Assembly: GCF_018860365.1 (NCBI RefSeq)
Contig: NZ_JAHKPO010000013.1
Coordinates: forward strand, 186,001 to 250,000
Direction: 5' to 3'
Source: Arenibacter algicola
GTDB taxonomy: Bacteria > Bacteroidota > Bacteroidia > Flavobacteriales > Flavobacteriaceae
Length of the DNA: 64,000 nt
Shown in pieces: positions 17,535 through 25,845 of the stretch. Each line of letters starts with the position of its first letter. Position 1 is the first letter of the stretch. The notes below the pieces were generated by a model. The model saw only the letters and a list, made by a program, of their open reading frames with translations. It searched no databases and was not told where the DNA came from. Position numbers and translations under genes: made by a program.

Positions 17535-18317
17535 ATGAAATACGAAAATTTACTTATCACTACAGACAAAGAGGTAGCCATTATTACCATAAATAGGCCT
17601 ACTAAATTAAATGCCCTTAATAAGGCAACCATTGAAGAACTGCACTTTGCCTTTAAAGATTTGGAAAAGGATAAAAAGGTAAAGGTGATTATATTAACGG
17701 GTAGCGGTGAAAAGGCGTTCGTGGCAGGGGCCGATATTTCCGAGTTCGCTAATTTTTCTGAGAAGGAAGGTGGAAAACTTGCCTCAAAAGGGCAAAAACA
17801 ATTGTTCGATTTCGTAGAAAACCTATCCACACCGGTCATTGCGGCTGTTAACGGATTTGCCTTGGGAGGTGGCTTGGAATTGGCTATGGCCTGTCATTTC
17901 AGGGTGGCCAGCCATAATGCAAGAATGGGCCTTCCCGAGGTTTCCCTAGGTGTTATACCGGGCTATGGGGGTACACAGAGACTGCCACAGCTTATAGGGA
18001 AGGGAAGGGCCATGGAAATGATCTTAACAGCGGGCATGATCGATGCTTCCAAAGCATTGGAGTTCGGTTTGGTCAACTATGTGGTGGAGCAGGAACATCT
18101 TATGGATCTATGTATGAAATTTGCTGGTAAGATATCGAATAATTCACCTGTAGCCATTAGTTATGCAATAAAAGCGGTAAATGCTGGTTTTAACAATAGT
18201 ATTAACGGGTTCAAAGCGGAAATAGAGGCTTTTGGCAGTTGTTTTGGTACTTCTGATTTTAAGGAGGGAACCACTGCTTTTTTGGAAAAAAGAAAGGCCA
18301 ATTTTCCGGGTGCTTAA
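17535..18317 (+). CDS. Enoyl-CoA hydratase/isomerase (crotonase) family protein
   Basis: 260 residues from ATG 17535; an ATG seven codons upstream (17514) gives an unusual leader, so the family-like MKYENLL start is preferred. The oxyanion-hole motifs are present: AFVAGADISEF and NGFALGGGLELAMACHF; both catalytic glutamates of true hydratases are kept, in GGGLELAM and GLPEVSLGVIPGYGGTQRL. It therefore probably hydrates short-chain enoyl-CoA (crotonyl-CoA type) in fatty-acid or amino-acid breakdown. It lies 68 bp after the kinase gene and 22 bp before a secreted protein. Confidence 0.92.
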   Translation: MKYENLLITTDKEVAIITINRPTKLNALNKATIEELHFAFKDLEKDKKVKVIILTGSGEKAFVAGADISEFANFSEKEGGKLASKGQKQLFDFVENLSTPVIAAVNGFALGGGLELAMACHFRVASHNARMGLPEVSLGVIPGYGGTQRLPQLIGKGRAMEMILTAGMIDASKALEFGLVNYVVEQEHLMDLCMKFAGKISNNSPVAISYAIKAVNAGFNNSINGFKAEIEAFGSCFGTSDFKEGTTAFLEKRKANFPGA

Positions 18318-18339
18318 AAGATACCCTAAATAGCTTGTT

Positions 18340-19905
18340 ATGAATATTGGGAAAAATCTTGTATTACCATGTTTGTTTTTGTCCTTCTTTTTCCTGACTC
18401 AGGCCCAGCAATTGCCTGTTAAATATAGTTTCGGGGAAAAATATAACGATAGGTATAAATATTCAAACCTGCTGGAAATTTCGGATGACGGAATGGGAGG
18501 TTCTATTTTGGTACGATCCTATTACACCGGTATAATCCTGAAGCCCAAAGGGTATTATATTGAACATTACAATAAGGATTTGGAACTGGTAGGGGAGTAT
18601 AATTACAAGCTAAAGGGCCTCGACTTTGTTAATGCCTTTGTAAAGAACGGACAACTTAATATCTTGTTCTTGGATTATAATCTTGGCAAGGGTGCCTATG
18701 ATTATGTAGTGCACAGAAGTCCAATAGACAATTTTAATTTTGTAGAGGAGACCATTCTTTCCATACCCTCCCAGCAAGTAAATGATCCTTTGGACCATAA
18801 TTACTATAGAAGGAATTTTTCATCAGGTTTTACTACTACGGCTTTTCTTAATGAGGACAAATCCGCTATCGCTATCAGTACCCATTATAAAAAAGGAAAA
18901 GAGGAAAAACATTTTGTATATCTCTTTAACAGCAGCTTAAACAAACTTATAGAATATGATTTTTCCGCAGAAATAGAAGAAAAGAACTACGCCTTTGAAA
19001 ACATGGTTACTTCAAAAGATTTAAACCAAGTCTATCTGGTTGGTAAGGCGTATTATAAAAAGAAGCGTTTCGCGGCTACGGAACGTAAATTTCAATACGA
19101 ATTATTGAAGGTTGCCAAGAATGGGGCCATTACAAAGACTTTTGATGACCCTGGTAAATTTTCTGAAGCCCTAAAACCCATTATTGTAAACGATAAATTA
19201 ATCTGCGTTGGATTTTATGCAGATAGAAAGGATAATAGATATAATGGTTTGGCCTATTTTGAACTGGATAGGAACTCCTTAGGCATCAAGGCAAAGAAAT
19301 ACAATGCGTTTTCACAACAGTTTATGGACGACAAGTTTGGTAGGGAAGGCGATACGGAAATCAAAAATTTGGTCTTTAAGAATGTCAGCATTACCGAGGA
19401 TAATTCCATTCTTTTTAATGCGGAGGAATATTTTGTTACCTCCAGTGTGCAGCAGGACCCAACCGGTTCCCGGGTAAAAATAGAAAGGTTTCATTACAAC
19501 GATATTGTCAGTGCCAAATTAAATTCGGAAGGAGATATCATATGGGCAAGAAATATTAATAAGTCGGAGGTGACCCAGGGAGATGGTGCGTACGCGTCAT
19601 ACAGTTCTTGTGCCAATGGTGACAATACTTATTATTTGATCAGCACGGCATCAGAAAATCCACAATTGTTAAGTGGTGAAAGGCTAGTGTTTAAGCAAGG
19701 CCTAAGCCGTAACAGAAATGTATTTATGATCCAATTGGACAAGGAGGGGAAGATAAGCTATGAAAAGGTAATAGATGATCACGAAGCACGCCTTCCGTTA
19801 ATGGTTTCCATGCCGTTAATAGACAAGGAAAACAGTAATATGCTTTATTATGCCAAAAGGGGATCTAAAAAACAATTGGTAAAAGTAGAGATCAACACCC
19901 CATAA
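18340..19905 (+). CDS. Secreted protein of unknown function
   Basis: 521 residues. A signal peptide (about 1-22, FFLTQAQ) is clear. The mature part is rich in beta strands with repeated units of a Tyr-rich strand, a turn and a short strand (for example YYTGIILKPKGYYIEHYNKD and YLVGKAYYKKKRF), which looks like a beta-propeller or similar fold, but I recognise no family. There are no cysteine clusters and no sorting tail. It follows the crotonase gene by 22 bp and may be co-transcribed with it. It converges with the next gene. Confidence 0.7.
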   Translation: MNIGKNLVLPCLFLSFFFLTQAQQLPVKYSFGEKYNDRYKYSNLLEISDDGMGGSILVRSYYTGIILKPKGYYIEHYNKDLELVGEYNYKLKGLDFVNAFVKNGQLNILFLDYNLGKGAYDYVVHRSPIDNFNFVEETILSIPSQQVNDPLDHNYYRRNFSSGFTTTAFLNEDKSAIAISTHYKKGKEEKHFVYLFNSSLNKLIEYDFSAEIEEKNYAFENMVTSKDLNQVYLVGKAYYKKKRFAATERKFQYELLKVAKNGAITKTFDDPGKFSEALKPIIVNDKLICVGFYADRKDNRYNGLAYFELDRNSLGIKAKKYNAFSQQFMDDKFGREGDTEIKNLVFKNVSITEDNSILFNAEEYFVTSSVQQDPTGSRVKIERFHYNDIVSAKLNSEGDIIWARNINKSEVTQGDGAYASYSSCANGDNTYYLISTASENPQLLSGERLVFKQGLSRNRNVFMIQLDKEGKISYEKVIDDHEARLPLMVSMPLIDKENSNMLYYAKRGSKKQLVKVEINTP

Positions 19906-19947
19906 AGACCCTAGGATCAGGGTTGCCATCCCGAATATCTTAATATA

Positions 19948-20460
19948 CTATGGTTCCAGGGTCATTGGTTTATTGTCAAAACTGGAGTAACGCTTTGCGC
20001 CAGGGGGCAAGGGGCCTCTAACCTGTTGCCAATAATCTGTTCCGTATTCCTTATCTATGCCCAAGTATAAACTATCCAGTTGTTCTCCGGTAGGTTCAGT
20101 GGATCCGAGTTTTCTATAAAAATCACCAATCTTTTTTGCTATCTGTCCTTTTTCTGATTGCTGGTAAGCGGCCAATTCTGCGACTGACTTTTCAAATTCG
20201 GCTTTGGTCATGGGCATCAAAGGTGGTTGGGAAAGGCTTTTGGCCAATTCAGGATTTGTGTCCATCAAGGAGGAATTTATGGAATCCCGTGGGTGCAATA
20301 TAATGCTTCCTTCCAATAAGTTGTATTTATCAATAATAGCTTGGGCTTCTTCAATGGTAAAATTGGTGCCATCGTCCACATCCTTTTCTTGTTGGGCAAA
20401 TAAATTATAACAGGTGGAAATAAATAATACTATTATAAATCTGGTTGATCTAGGTTTCAT
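19948..20460 (-). CDS. Small secreted protein of unknown function
   Basis: 170 residues from ATG 20460 (the GTG two codons upstream is less likely). Signal peptide about 1-22 (CYNLFAQ). The mature chain is mostly helical and acidic, with segments TIEEAQAIIDKYNLLEGSI and MTKAEFEKSVAELAAY, and ends in a Pro-rich RGPLPPGAKRYSSF. No family is recognised. It stands alone between convergent and divergent neighbours. Confidence 0.65.
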   Translation of the reverse strand: MKPRSTRFIIVLFISTCYNLFAQQEKDVDDGTNFTIEEAQAIIDKYNLLEGSIILHPRDSINSSLMDTNPELAKSLSQPPLMPMTKAEFEKSVAELAAYQQSEKGQIAKKIGDFYRKLGSTEPTGEQLDSLYLGIDKEYGTDYWQQVRGPLPPGAKRYSSFDNKPMTLEP

Positions 20461-20621
20461 CTGCACAAAATTTATGACAACAATATAGTTATTTAGATAG
20501 ATTCAACGATTATTATTAAAAATGTCTTGGAGGATTAAATTCCATTTCGAAGTGTATAAATTAACGTTTTTTGAGTCAGTAATTGGATAAATTCCATAAA
20601 TTTGGAATAAATCCATTTATT

Positions 20622-21695
20622 TTGAAACCAAATAATTATATCAAGGGTCGTGGTGCCCAACAAAATACGAACAATAGGTTTGCCGAATTCTCCAATGAAT
20701 TAAGGGACGATTTTTTGGAATTCTGCCGTATTGAAGGGGAAATATCGGATCGTAACAAGACCCAGTACCTTCCCATCTTTCCAAAGACGATTGTAAACAA
20801 AGTAGATAGTCCCGATGTGGGCATGAATTATTCCCTGAATCCTTATCAGGGTTGCGAACATGGATGTATTTATTGTTATGCTAGAAATACCCATGAATAT
20901 TGGGGTTATAGTGCTGGACTCGATTTTGAACGCAAGATTTTGGTCAAAAAGGACGCGCCGGCCTTATTGGAGGCTAAATTGAAAAGCCGAAGTTGGAAGG
21001 CTGCTACCATTGTCCTATCGGGCAATACGGACTGTTACCAACCGGCAGAACATCAATTCAGGATTACCAGGGCTTGTTTGGAAGTGTTTCTAAAATACCG
21101 GCATCCGGTAGGCATTATTACCAAAAATGTGCTGGTATTAAGAGATTTGGATATCCTGACTCAATTGGCGGCGGATAATTTGATAGGGGTAAATATTTCT
21201 GTAACCTCCTTGTCCGAAGAAACCCGGCGCATCTTGGAGCCTAGGACCGCTACTATTAAAAAGCGTTTGGAGACCATCCGCCATTTGTCCGAAAATCATA
21301 TTCCCGTAAATGCAATGTTGGCCCCTATTATACCTGGGATAAACAGTCATGAAATTCTTAATTTGGCCAAAGCCGTTTCTGATGCAGGGGCTCTTTCCTT
21401 TGGGTTCACCGTGGTTAGGCTTAATGGTGCCATAGGCCAAATATTTGAGGATTGGATAAGAAAGACATTGCCCGACAGGGCCAATAAAGTATTGCAGCAG
21501 ATAGCGGACTGCCATGGAGGTTCCCTAAACGACAGTCGATTTGGTATACGTAATAGAGGCGAAGGCAAAATTGCACAGCAAATTAAGGATATGGCTCATT
21601 TGGCGCGACAAAAATATTTTAAGGACAAAGTCTTTCCAAATCTTAATGCAGGCCTTTATGAAAGCTATAAGGGAGGTCAGTTAAAGTTATTTTAG
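20622..21695 (+). CDS. PA0069-family radical SAM protein
   Basis: 357 residues from TTG 20622, chosen because it gives MKPNNYIKGRGAQ, the usual start of this family; a TTG at 20583 would add thirteen residues, and no ATG precedes the conserved GRGAQ. The radical SAM cluster is CEHGCIYC (CxxxCxxC) followed by YARNTHEYW. Later SGNTDCYQPAEHQF and TKNVLVLRDLDIL are family marks. Relatives are called spore-photoproduct-lyase-like, but the substrate is not known. It has its own transcript and converges with the HD hydrolase gene. Confidence 0.88.
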   Translation: MKPNNYIKGRGAQQNTNNRFAEFSNELRDDFLEFCRIEGEISDRNKTQYLPIFPKTIVNKVDSPDVGMNYSLNPYQGCEHGCIYCYARNTHEYWGYSAGLDFERKILVKKDAPALLEAKLKSRSWKAATIVLSGNTDCYQPAEHQFRITRACLEVFLKYRHPVGIITKNVLVLRDLDILTQLAADNLIGVNISVTSLSEETRRILEPRTATIKKRLETIRHLSENHIPVNAMLAPIIPGINSHEILNLAKAVSDAGALSFGFTVVRLNGAIGQIFEDWIRKTLPDRANKVLQQIADCHGGSLNDSRFGIRNRGEGKIAQQIKDMAHLARQKYFKDKVFPNLNAGLYESYKGGQLKLF

Positions 21696-21805
21696 TACAT
21701 CGGCTTTGTTTATCCCGAGGATTACATTGGATACAAGGATTTGTTTGGATCAAAGCCGTATAAATAGTCGATTAAAAATATACTGAAAGGTATTTGTCAG
21801 AAAAA

Positions 21806-22462
21806 TTAGGCATTACCGTTCCATTCCTTATAGAATTGCTCTAGATATTCCAACATGAATTGGTGCCTTTTTTCAGCTAGTTTCTTGCCAGATTCCGTAT
21901 TCATCTTGTCTTTTAAGAGAAGTAATTTTTCATAAAAATGATTTATAGAAGGTGCCTTGGATTTTTTGTACTCCTCCTTGGTCATTTGTAGGTTGGGAGC
22001 AATTTCGGGGTTATAAAGTTCCCTGTTCTTAAATCCGCCATAGTTAAAGGCACGGGCAATTCCAATGGCGCCAATGGCATCTAAACGATCGGCATCCTGT
22101 ACCACCTGCAGTTCTTTGGAAGTAAAAAGCGTTTTTGAGTCCAAGCTGGATTTATAGGAGATGTTTTCAATAATTTTTACCACATGGTCCACTATCTTTT
22201 TATCTACCCCTAAGGAGGTTAGGAATTCATATGCCATTTTTGGCCCAACGGTTTCGTCCCCTCCATTAAACTTTGCATCTGCAATATCGTGCAGCAGTGC
22301 CCCCAAACTAACTACAAGCACATCTACCTTTTCATCTTTGGCTATAAGAAGGGTATTCTTAAAGACCCGTTGGATATGAAACCAATCATGCCCACCTTCA
22401 GCTCCCTTCAGCGTTTCTTTCACGAAAGCAATAGTTTCTTCTATAATCTGCGTATTGGTCAT
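21806..22462 (-). CDS. HD-domain phosphohydrolase
   Basis: 218 residues, one HD domain. Metal ligands: GGHDWFHIQRV (first His), ALLHDIADAKF (His-Asp pair) and VVQDADRLDAIG (last Asp), all present. It belongs to the YedJ-like group of small cytosolic HD proteins that hydrolyse phosphate esters or nucleotides; the substrate is not known. Its start overlaps the stop of the acyltransferase gene by 4 bp (ATGA type), so the two are coupled. Confidence 0.9.
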   Translation of the reverse strand: MTNTQIIEETIAFVKETLKGAEGGHDWFHIQRVFKNTLLIAKDEKVDVLVVSLGALLHDIADAKFNGGDETVGPKMAYEFLTSLGVDKKIVDHVVKIIENISYKSSLDSKTLFTSKELQVVQDADRLDAIGAIGIARAFNYGGFKNRELYNPEIAPNLQMTKEEYKKSKAPSINHFYEKLLLLKDKMNTESGKKLAEKRHQFMLEYLEQFYKEWNGNA

Positions 22463-23196
22463 GCGGATGGAGTTATGGCCTGGGTTATGGTTTTTTCAAC
22501 TTTTTCAATGAGCACCTCCGAATCTCCGGTATTTTCCATTGGTTTGTGCACCTGGAAAGTAATATGGTTACAAAGTCCATAGGGAAATTTACCATATTTC
22601 AACATTTTCCAGGAATTGTTGATGCTAATTGGGATAATTAGAGCGGAAGGTGCCTTTTTTAGAAGAACCTTTAATCCGGTGGTGTGGAATTTTTTGGGTT
22701 GTCCGGTCTTACTTCTGGTGCCCTCAGGGAATATTACGGCTGAACGTTTATGCTTTTCAATATAACTCCCCAATTTTGCTATTTCGGTTAAGGACTGCCT
22801 ACTATCCTTTCTATTTATGAGTACCGAACCGCCATGCCTAAGGTTATAAGACACGCTTGGTATTCCTTTGCCCAATTCCATCTTACTCACAAATTTGGGG
22901 TGATGTTTTCGCATGTGCCAAATAATAGGGGGAATATCATGCATACTTTGATGGTTGAGCACAATAATGGCCGGTCTATCTGTTGGTATATTTTGTGGAT
23001 TGTTAAAGGTATAACGGGTGCCAAGCACATGGGTACAGCGCAGCAGGCAGAGGTTCAACAGGGCCACACTTTTTCTGTGGGCGTTATAGCCGAACCAATT
23101 GAAGCAAACCCATTGAACGGGATGGAACACAAGCAATGTTAACCCAAATAATATGAGATAAAGGGCCGACAAGGGAAATGCCAATACTTTTTGCAT
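22459..23196 (-). CDS. PlsC-type lysophospholipid acyltransferase
   Basis: 245 residues from ATG 23196. A longer reading to 23238 exists, but its first codons lie on the terminator of the upstream gene, so the shorter form is right. It begins with a hydrophobic membrane helix. Acyltransferase motif I is NHQSMHD (His-x4-Asp), motif III FPEGTRSKTG, and motif II GGSVLINRKD. It should transfer an acyl chain to 1-acyl-glycerol-3-phosphate (phosphatidic acid synthesis) or a similar lysolipid. It is translationally coupled to the HD protein downstream. Confidence 0.9.
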   Translation of the reverse strand: MQKVLAFPLSALYLILFGLTLLVFHPVQWVCFNWFGYNAHRKSVALLNLCLLRCTHVLGTRYTFNNPQNIPTDRPAIIVLNHQSMHDIPPIIWHMRKHHPKFVSKMELGKGIPSVSYNLRHGGSVLINRKDSRQSLTEIAKLGSYIEKHKRSAVIFPEGTRSKTGQPKKFHTTGLKVLLKKAPSALIIPISINNSWKMLKYGKFPYGLCNHITFQVHKPMENTGDSEVLIEKVEKTITQAITPSA

Positions 23197-23200
23197 GCTA

Positions 23201-23235
23201 CAAAAATAAAAAACCGCTCTTTTACAAAGCGGTTT
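23201..23235 (-). terminator. Rho-independent terminator of the bacilliredoxin gene
   Basis: Read on the minus strand: AAACCGCT (23235-23228), 9-nt loop, AGCGGTTT (23218-23211), then TTTATTTTTG. It lies 43 bp after the bacilliredoxin stop and immediately before the acyltransferase start. Confidence 0.85.
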
Positions 23236-23277
23236 CATTCAAGAATATTTACTGAATATTAATGGGGTAATACCACA

Positions 23278-23688
23278 TTAACAAAATTCATTGTAAGCTT
23301 CCATTAAATTCTCTGCAATTACCTCTGCAGGCCTACCTTCAATATGATGACGTTCTATCATATGTACCAGTTCCCCGTCCTTGAACAATGCCATACTGGG
23401 CGAAGATGGTGGGAAAGGAACCATTGCATTCCTTGCGGCATTCACAGCCTCAGTGTCTACACCGGCAAAAACGGTCACCAAATGGTTTGGCTTTTTTGAA
23501 TTCTGAAGGCTCATTTTGGCTGCAGGTCTTGCATTGGCAGCGGCACAACCGCAAACCGAATTGACCACTACCAAGGTAGTTCCTTCCTTACTAAGGGCAC
23601 TTTCAACCGCATCGGCTGTATATAGTTCTTCAAAACCCGCTACTGCTAGGTCTTGTCTCATAGGTTTTACTAATTCTGCAGGATACAT
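23278..23688 (-). CDS. BrxA/BrxB-family bacilliredoxin
   Basis: 136 residues from ATG 23688. The frame is open to 23736, but the promoter element at 23724-23731 lies inside that extension and the family starts with MYPAELVKPMRQDL, which fixes the start. The thioredoxin-like fold has the redox motif SVCGCAAANARP (Cys-Gly-Cys). Members remove bacillithiol or similar low-molecular thiols from oxidised proteins; whether this organism makes bacillithiol is not shown here. Single-gene transcript, with its own promoter and terminator. Confidence 0.9.
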   Translation of the reverse strand: MYPAELVKPMRQDLAVAGFEELYTADAVESALSKEGTTLVVVNSVCGCAAANARPAAKMSLQNSKKPNHLVTVFAGVDTEAVNAARNAMVPFPPSSPSMALFKDGELVHMIERHHIEGRPAEVIAENLMEAYNEFC

Positions 23689-23723
23689 AGTATATATTTT
23701 TATTCGATTATTGATAAAGTTTT

Positions 23724-23731
23724 CAAAGATA
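23724..23731 (-). promoter_or_regulatory. Minus-7 promoter element of the bacilliredoxin gene
   Basis: On the minus strand TATCTTTG, exact TAnnTTTG, 36 bp before the chosen start; it decides between two possible starts. Confidence 0.6.
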
Positions 23732-23799
23732 ACCATTTTAGGGCATCCTAACTAAATACCTTAACTTTTCATTAAACCTTCTATTGTACCTTAAAATTA

Positions 23800-23807
23800 T
23801 ATCTTTG
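23800..23807 (+). promoter_or_regulatory. Minus-7 promoter element of the DnaJ-like gene
   Basis: TATCTTTG, exact TAnnTTTG, 18 bp before ATG 23826. It lies inside the longer open frame that begins with TTG 23784, which argues against that start. Confidence 0.6.
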
Positions 23808-23825
23808 CCAAAATTTGAAATAAAG

Positions 23826-24563
23826 ATGATTAAATGGTTTGCCGCAATATTGGGGTATTATGTCTTTAGGTTCCCTGGGGCTATACTGGGATTTATTATT
23901 GGTAGCTTTTTCGATAATTTGAAAAGCTCTGGCAGTGGGGGAGGCCGTTCTGTTTTTAGGGATATTACACAGCAGAATGTATCTCCGGCAGATTTTGAGA
24001 TCAATTTGCTCTCCCTTTGTTCCATTGTCATAAAGGCCGATGGTTCCGTTAGCCAGACCGAAATGGATTATGTGAGGCGATATTTTGTCAGCACCTATGG
24101 CAAGGATAAGGCCAATGCCATTTTTAGGACCTTTAATGAGGTTGTTAAAAAAAGGGAAGTCTCTGCAGAACGTATATGCAACTATCTAAATCAGCGTACT
24201 AGATATGAGGTAAGGCTTCAATTATTGCATTTTTTGTTTGGAATAGCCCAAGCGGATGGCACTTTGCGCCAAGCGGAAATCGATAAAATTTCGGAAATAG
24301 CAGGATATTTCAGGGTGAGCCATATCGATTTTGAAAGTATTAAGGCCATGTTCATCAAATCGGCCGATAATGCCTACAAAATATTGGAAATTGAAAAATC
24401 GGTGACCGACGAGGAAGTTAAAAAGGCCTATAGGACCATGGCCAAAAAGTATCATCCGGATAGGGTAAATACCGAAAACGAAGCTATTAAAAAAGGGGCC
24501 GAGGAGAAGTTCAAGGAAGTGCAGAAAGCCTACGAGATTATTCAACAAGAAAGAGGTCTTTAA
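23826..24563 (+). CDS. DjlA-like protein: TerB domain plus C-terminal J domain
   Basis: 245 residues from ATG 23826. N-terminal membrane-like helix with FRFPGAILGFIIGSFFD; a TerB (tellurite-resistance-like) helical domain at about 60-165 with IVIKADGSVSQTEMDYVRR and GIAQADGTLRQAEIDKI; and a J domain at about 180-240 with the HPD loop in KKYHPDRVN. This order is that of DjlA, a membrane-anchored co-chaperone that stimulates DnaK ATPase. It is followed by a HupE-type gene 37 bp downstream. Confidence 0.88.
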   Translation: MIKWFAAILGYYVFRFPGAILGFIIGSFFDNLKSSGSGGGRSVFRDITQQNVSPADFEINLLSLCSIVIKADGSVSQTEMDYVRRYFVSTYGKDKANAIFRTFNEVVKKREVSAERICNYLNQRTRYEVRLQLLHFLFGIAQADGTLRQAEIDKISEIAGYFRVSHIDFESIKAMFIKSADNAYKILEIEKSVTDEEVKKAYRTMAKKYHPDRVNTENEAIKKGAEEKFKEVQKAYEIIQQERGL

Positions 24564-24600
24564 GACACTAATTAAATAAATCTAAATTTTATTCTGGACT

Positions 24601-25185
24601 ATGGGGAATTTTTGGTTTTACATTCAGATGGGATTGGAGCATGTTTTGGATTTGGATGCTTATGACCATATTTTGTTCTTGGCAGCCCTAGCAGTTCCAT
24701 TTACCTTTGCACACTGGAAAAAAATATTGGTGCTTGCCACTATTTTTACAATTGCCCATTGCGCTTCCCTTGCTCTTTCGGTGTATGGGATATTGCTAGT
24801 TGACGTTGGGTTGATAGAGTTTCTTATTCCTATTACTATTTTCTTTACTGCCATACACAATCTATTCCATGCCAATAAACCCGCAGAACATAGGGATATG
24901 GTCCTTTATAGTGTAGCAACCGGATTTTTTGGCCTAGTTCATGGTTTTGGGTTCTCCAATTACTTTAAGATGTTGATGGCCGAGGAAGAGGAAAAAATCT
25001 CCCCCTTATTGGGTTTTGCGACCGGGATAGAATTTTCCCAAATATTAATTCTACTGGCGGTATTGTGCGCCAATTATATTGTAAGATCTTTATTTGCGGT
25101 GAAACAAACGCTTTTTACTCAGGTAATGTCGATTATTATCCTAATTATTACAATACCTATGTTGTTTGCAACGTTTCCATGGTAG
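24601..25185 (+). CDS. HupE/UreJ-family membrane protein
   Basis: 194 residues, about six membrane helices. The acidic-His motif GLEHVLDLDAYDHILFL at the N terminus and AHCASLALSVYG, THF-type helices with FFTAIHNLFHA and GLVHGFGFSNYF match the HupE/UreJ_2 family, whose members are thought to carry nickel or other divalent metals. No hydrogenase or urease genes are in the window, so the metal is unknown. It is probably co-transcribed with the DjlA-like gene. Confidence 0.85.
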   Translation: MGNFWFYIQMGLEHVLDLDAYDHILFLAALAVPFTFAHWKKILVLATIFTIAHCASLALSVYGILLVDVGLIEFLIPITIFFTAIHNLFHANKPAEHRDMVLYSVATGFFGLVHGFGFSNYFKMLMAEEEEKISPLLGFATGIEFSQILILLAVLCANYIVRSLFAVKQTLFTQVMSIIILIITIPMLFATFPW

Positions 25186-25299
25186 AGTTTAGCTAAATCT
25201 TAACCTTTTAGGATTGTATGGGTTATGGGTAGCGGCTATCTTGGTAAGGAAAAGTTATTTTATTCCCAATTCGCTAATATTTTCAATAAAAAGTTCCCT

Positions 25300-25307
25300 T
25301 ACCTTTG
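25300..25307 (+). promoter_or_regulatory. Minus-7 promoter element of the dCMP deaminase-protease unit
   Basis: TACCTTTG, exact TAnnTTTG, 90 bp before ATG 25397. Confidence 0.5.
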
Positions 25308-25396
25308 CATAAGCAAACCATTGGGTTGGCCACTAAGGGGTCTAGAGACATTTTAAAAGGGAAATAGGCTCATGAATTAATGGGAAAAATCAACGG

Positions 25397-25831
25397 ATGA
25401 AGGAACGTAAACAGGAAAAGTACGATAAGGCGTACTTGCGAATGGCCAGTGAATGGGGCAAACTCTCCTTTTGCAAACGCAAGCAGGTAGGGGCAATAAT
25501 CGTGAAGGATAGGATGATAATTTCTGACGGTTACAATGGGACTCCAACCGGATTTGAAAATATTTGCGAGGATGAAGAAGGATATACCAAATGGTATGTT
25601 CTTCATGCCGAAGCCAATGCCATATCCAAAGTAGCCTCTTCCACTCAGTCCTGCGAGGGTGCCACCTTGTATATAACATTGTCTCCTTGCAAGGAATGTA
25701 GTAAATTAATACATCAGTCTGGCATAAAACGTGTAGTATATCAGACAGCTTATAAAGATAACTCTGGGTTGCAATTTCTTGAAAAAGCCGGAGTGCAGCT
25801 CGTACACATGCCCAGCATTGTGAACGTGTAA
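25397..25831 (+). CDS. dCMP deaminase family protein
   Basis: 144 residues, cytosolic. The zinc site of cytidine/deoxycytidylate deaminases is complete: VLHAEANAI (His ligand and proton-shuttle Glu) and LSPCKECSKLI (Cys-x2-Cys). The insert GYNGTPTGFENICEDEEG is typical of dCMP deaminases, which feed dUMP into thymidylate synthesis. It precedes the S41 protease gene by 14 bp and is likely in one transcript with it. Confidence 0.92.
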   Translation: MKERKQEKYDKAYLRMASEWGKLSFCKRKQVGAIIVKDRMIISDGYNGTPTGFENICEDEEGYTKWYVLHAEANAISKVASSTQSCEGATLYITLSPCKECSKLIHQSGIKRVVYQTAYKDNSGLQFLEKAGVQLVHMPSIVNV

Positions 25832-25845
25832 ATGCCATTTGAATC

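Noticed and set aside
21701-21758. CGGCTTTG / CAAAGCCG inverted repeat after the radical SAM gene
   Set aside because: Perfect 8-bp arms but a 42-nt loop and no T-run; weak as a terminator and no other context.
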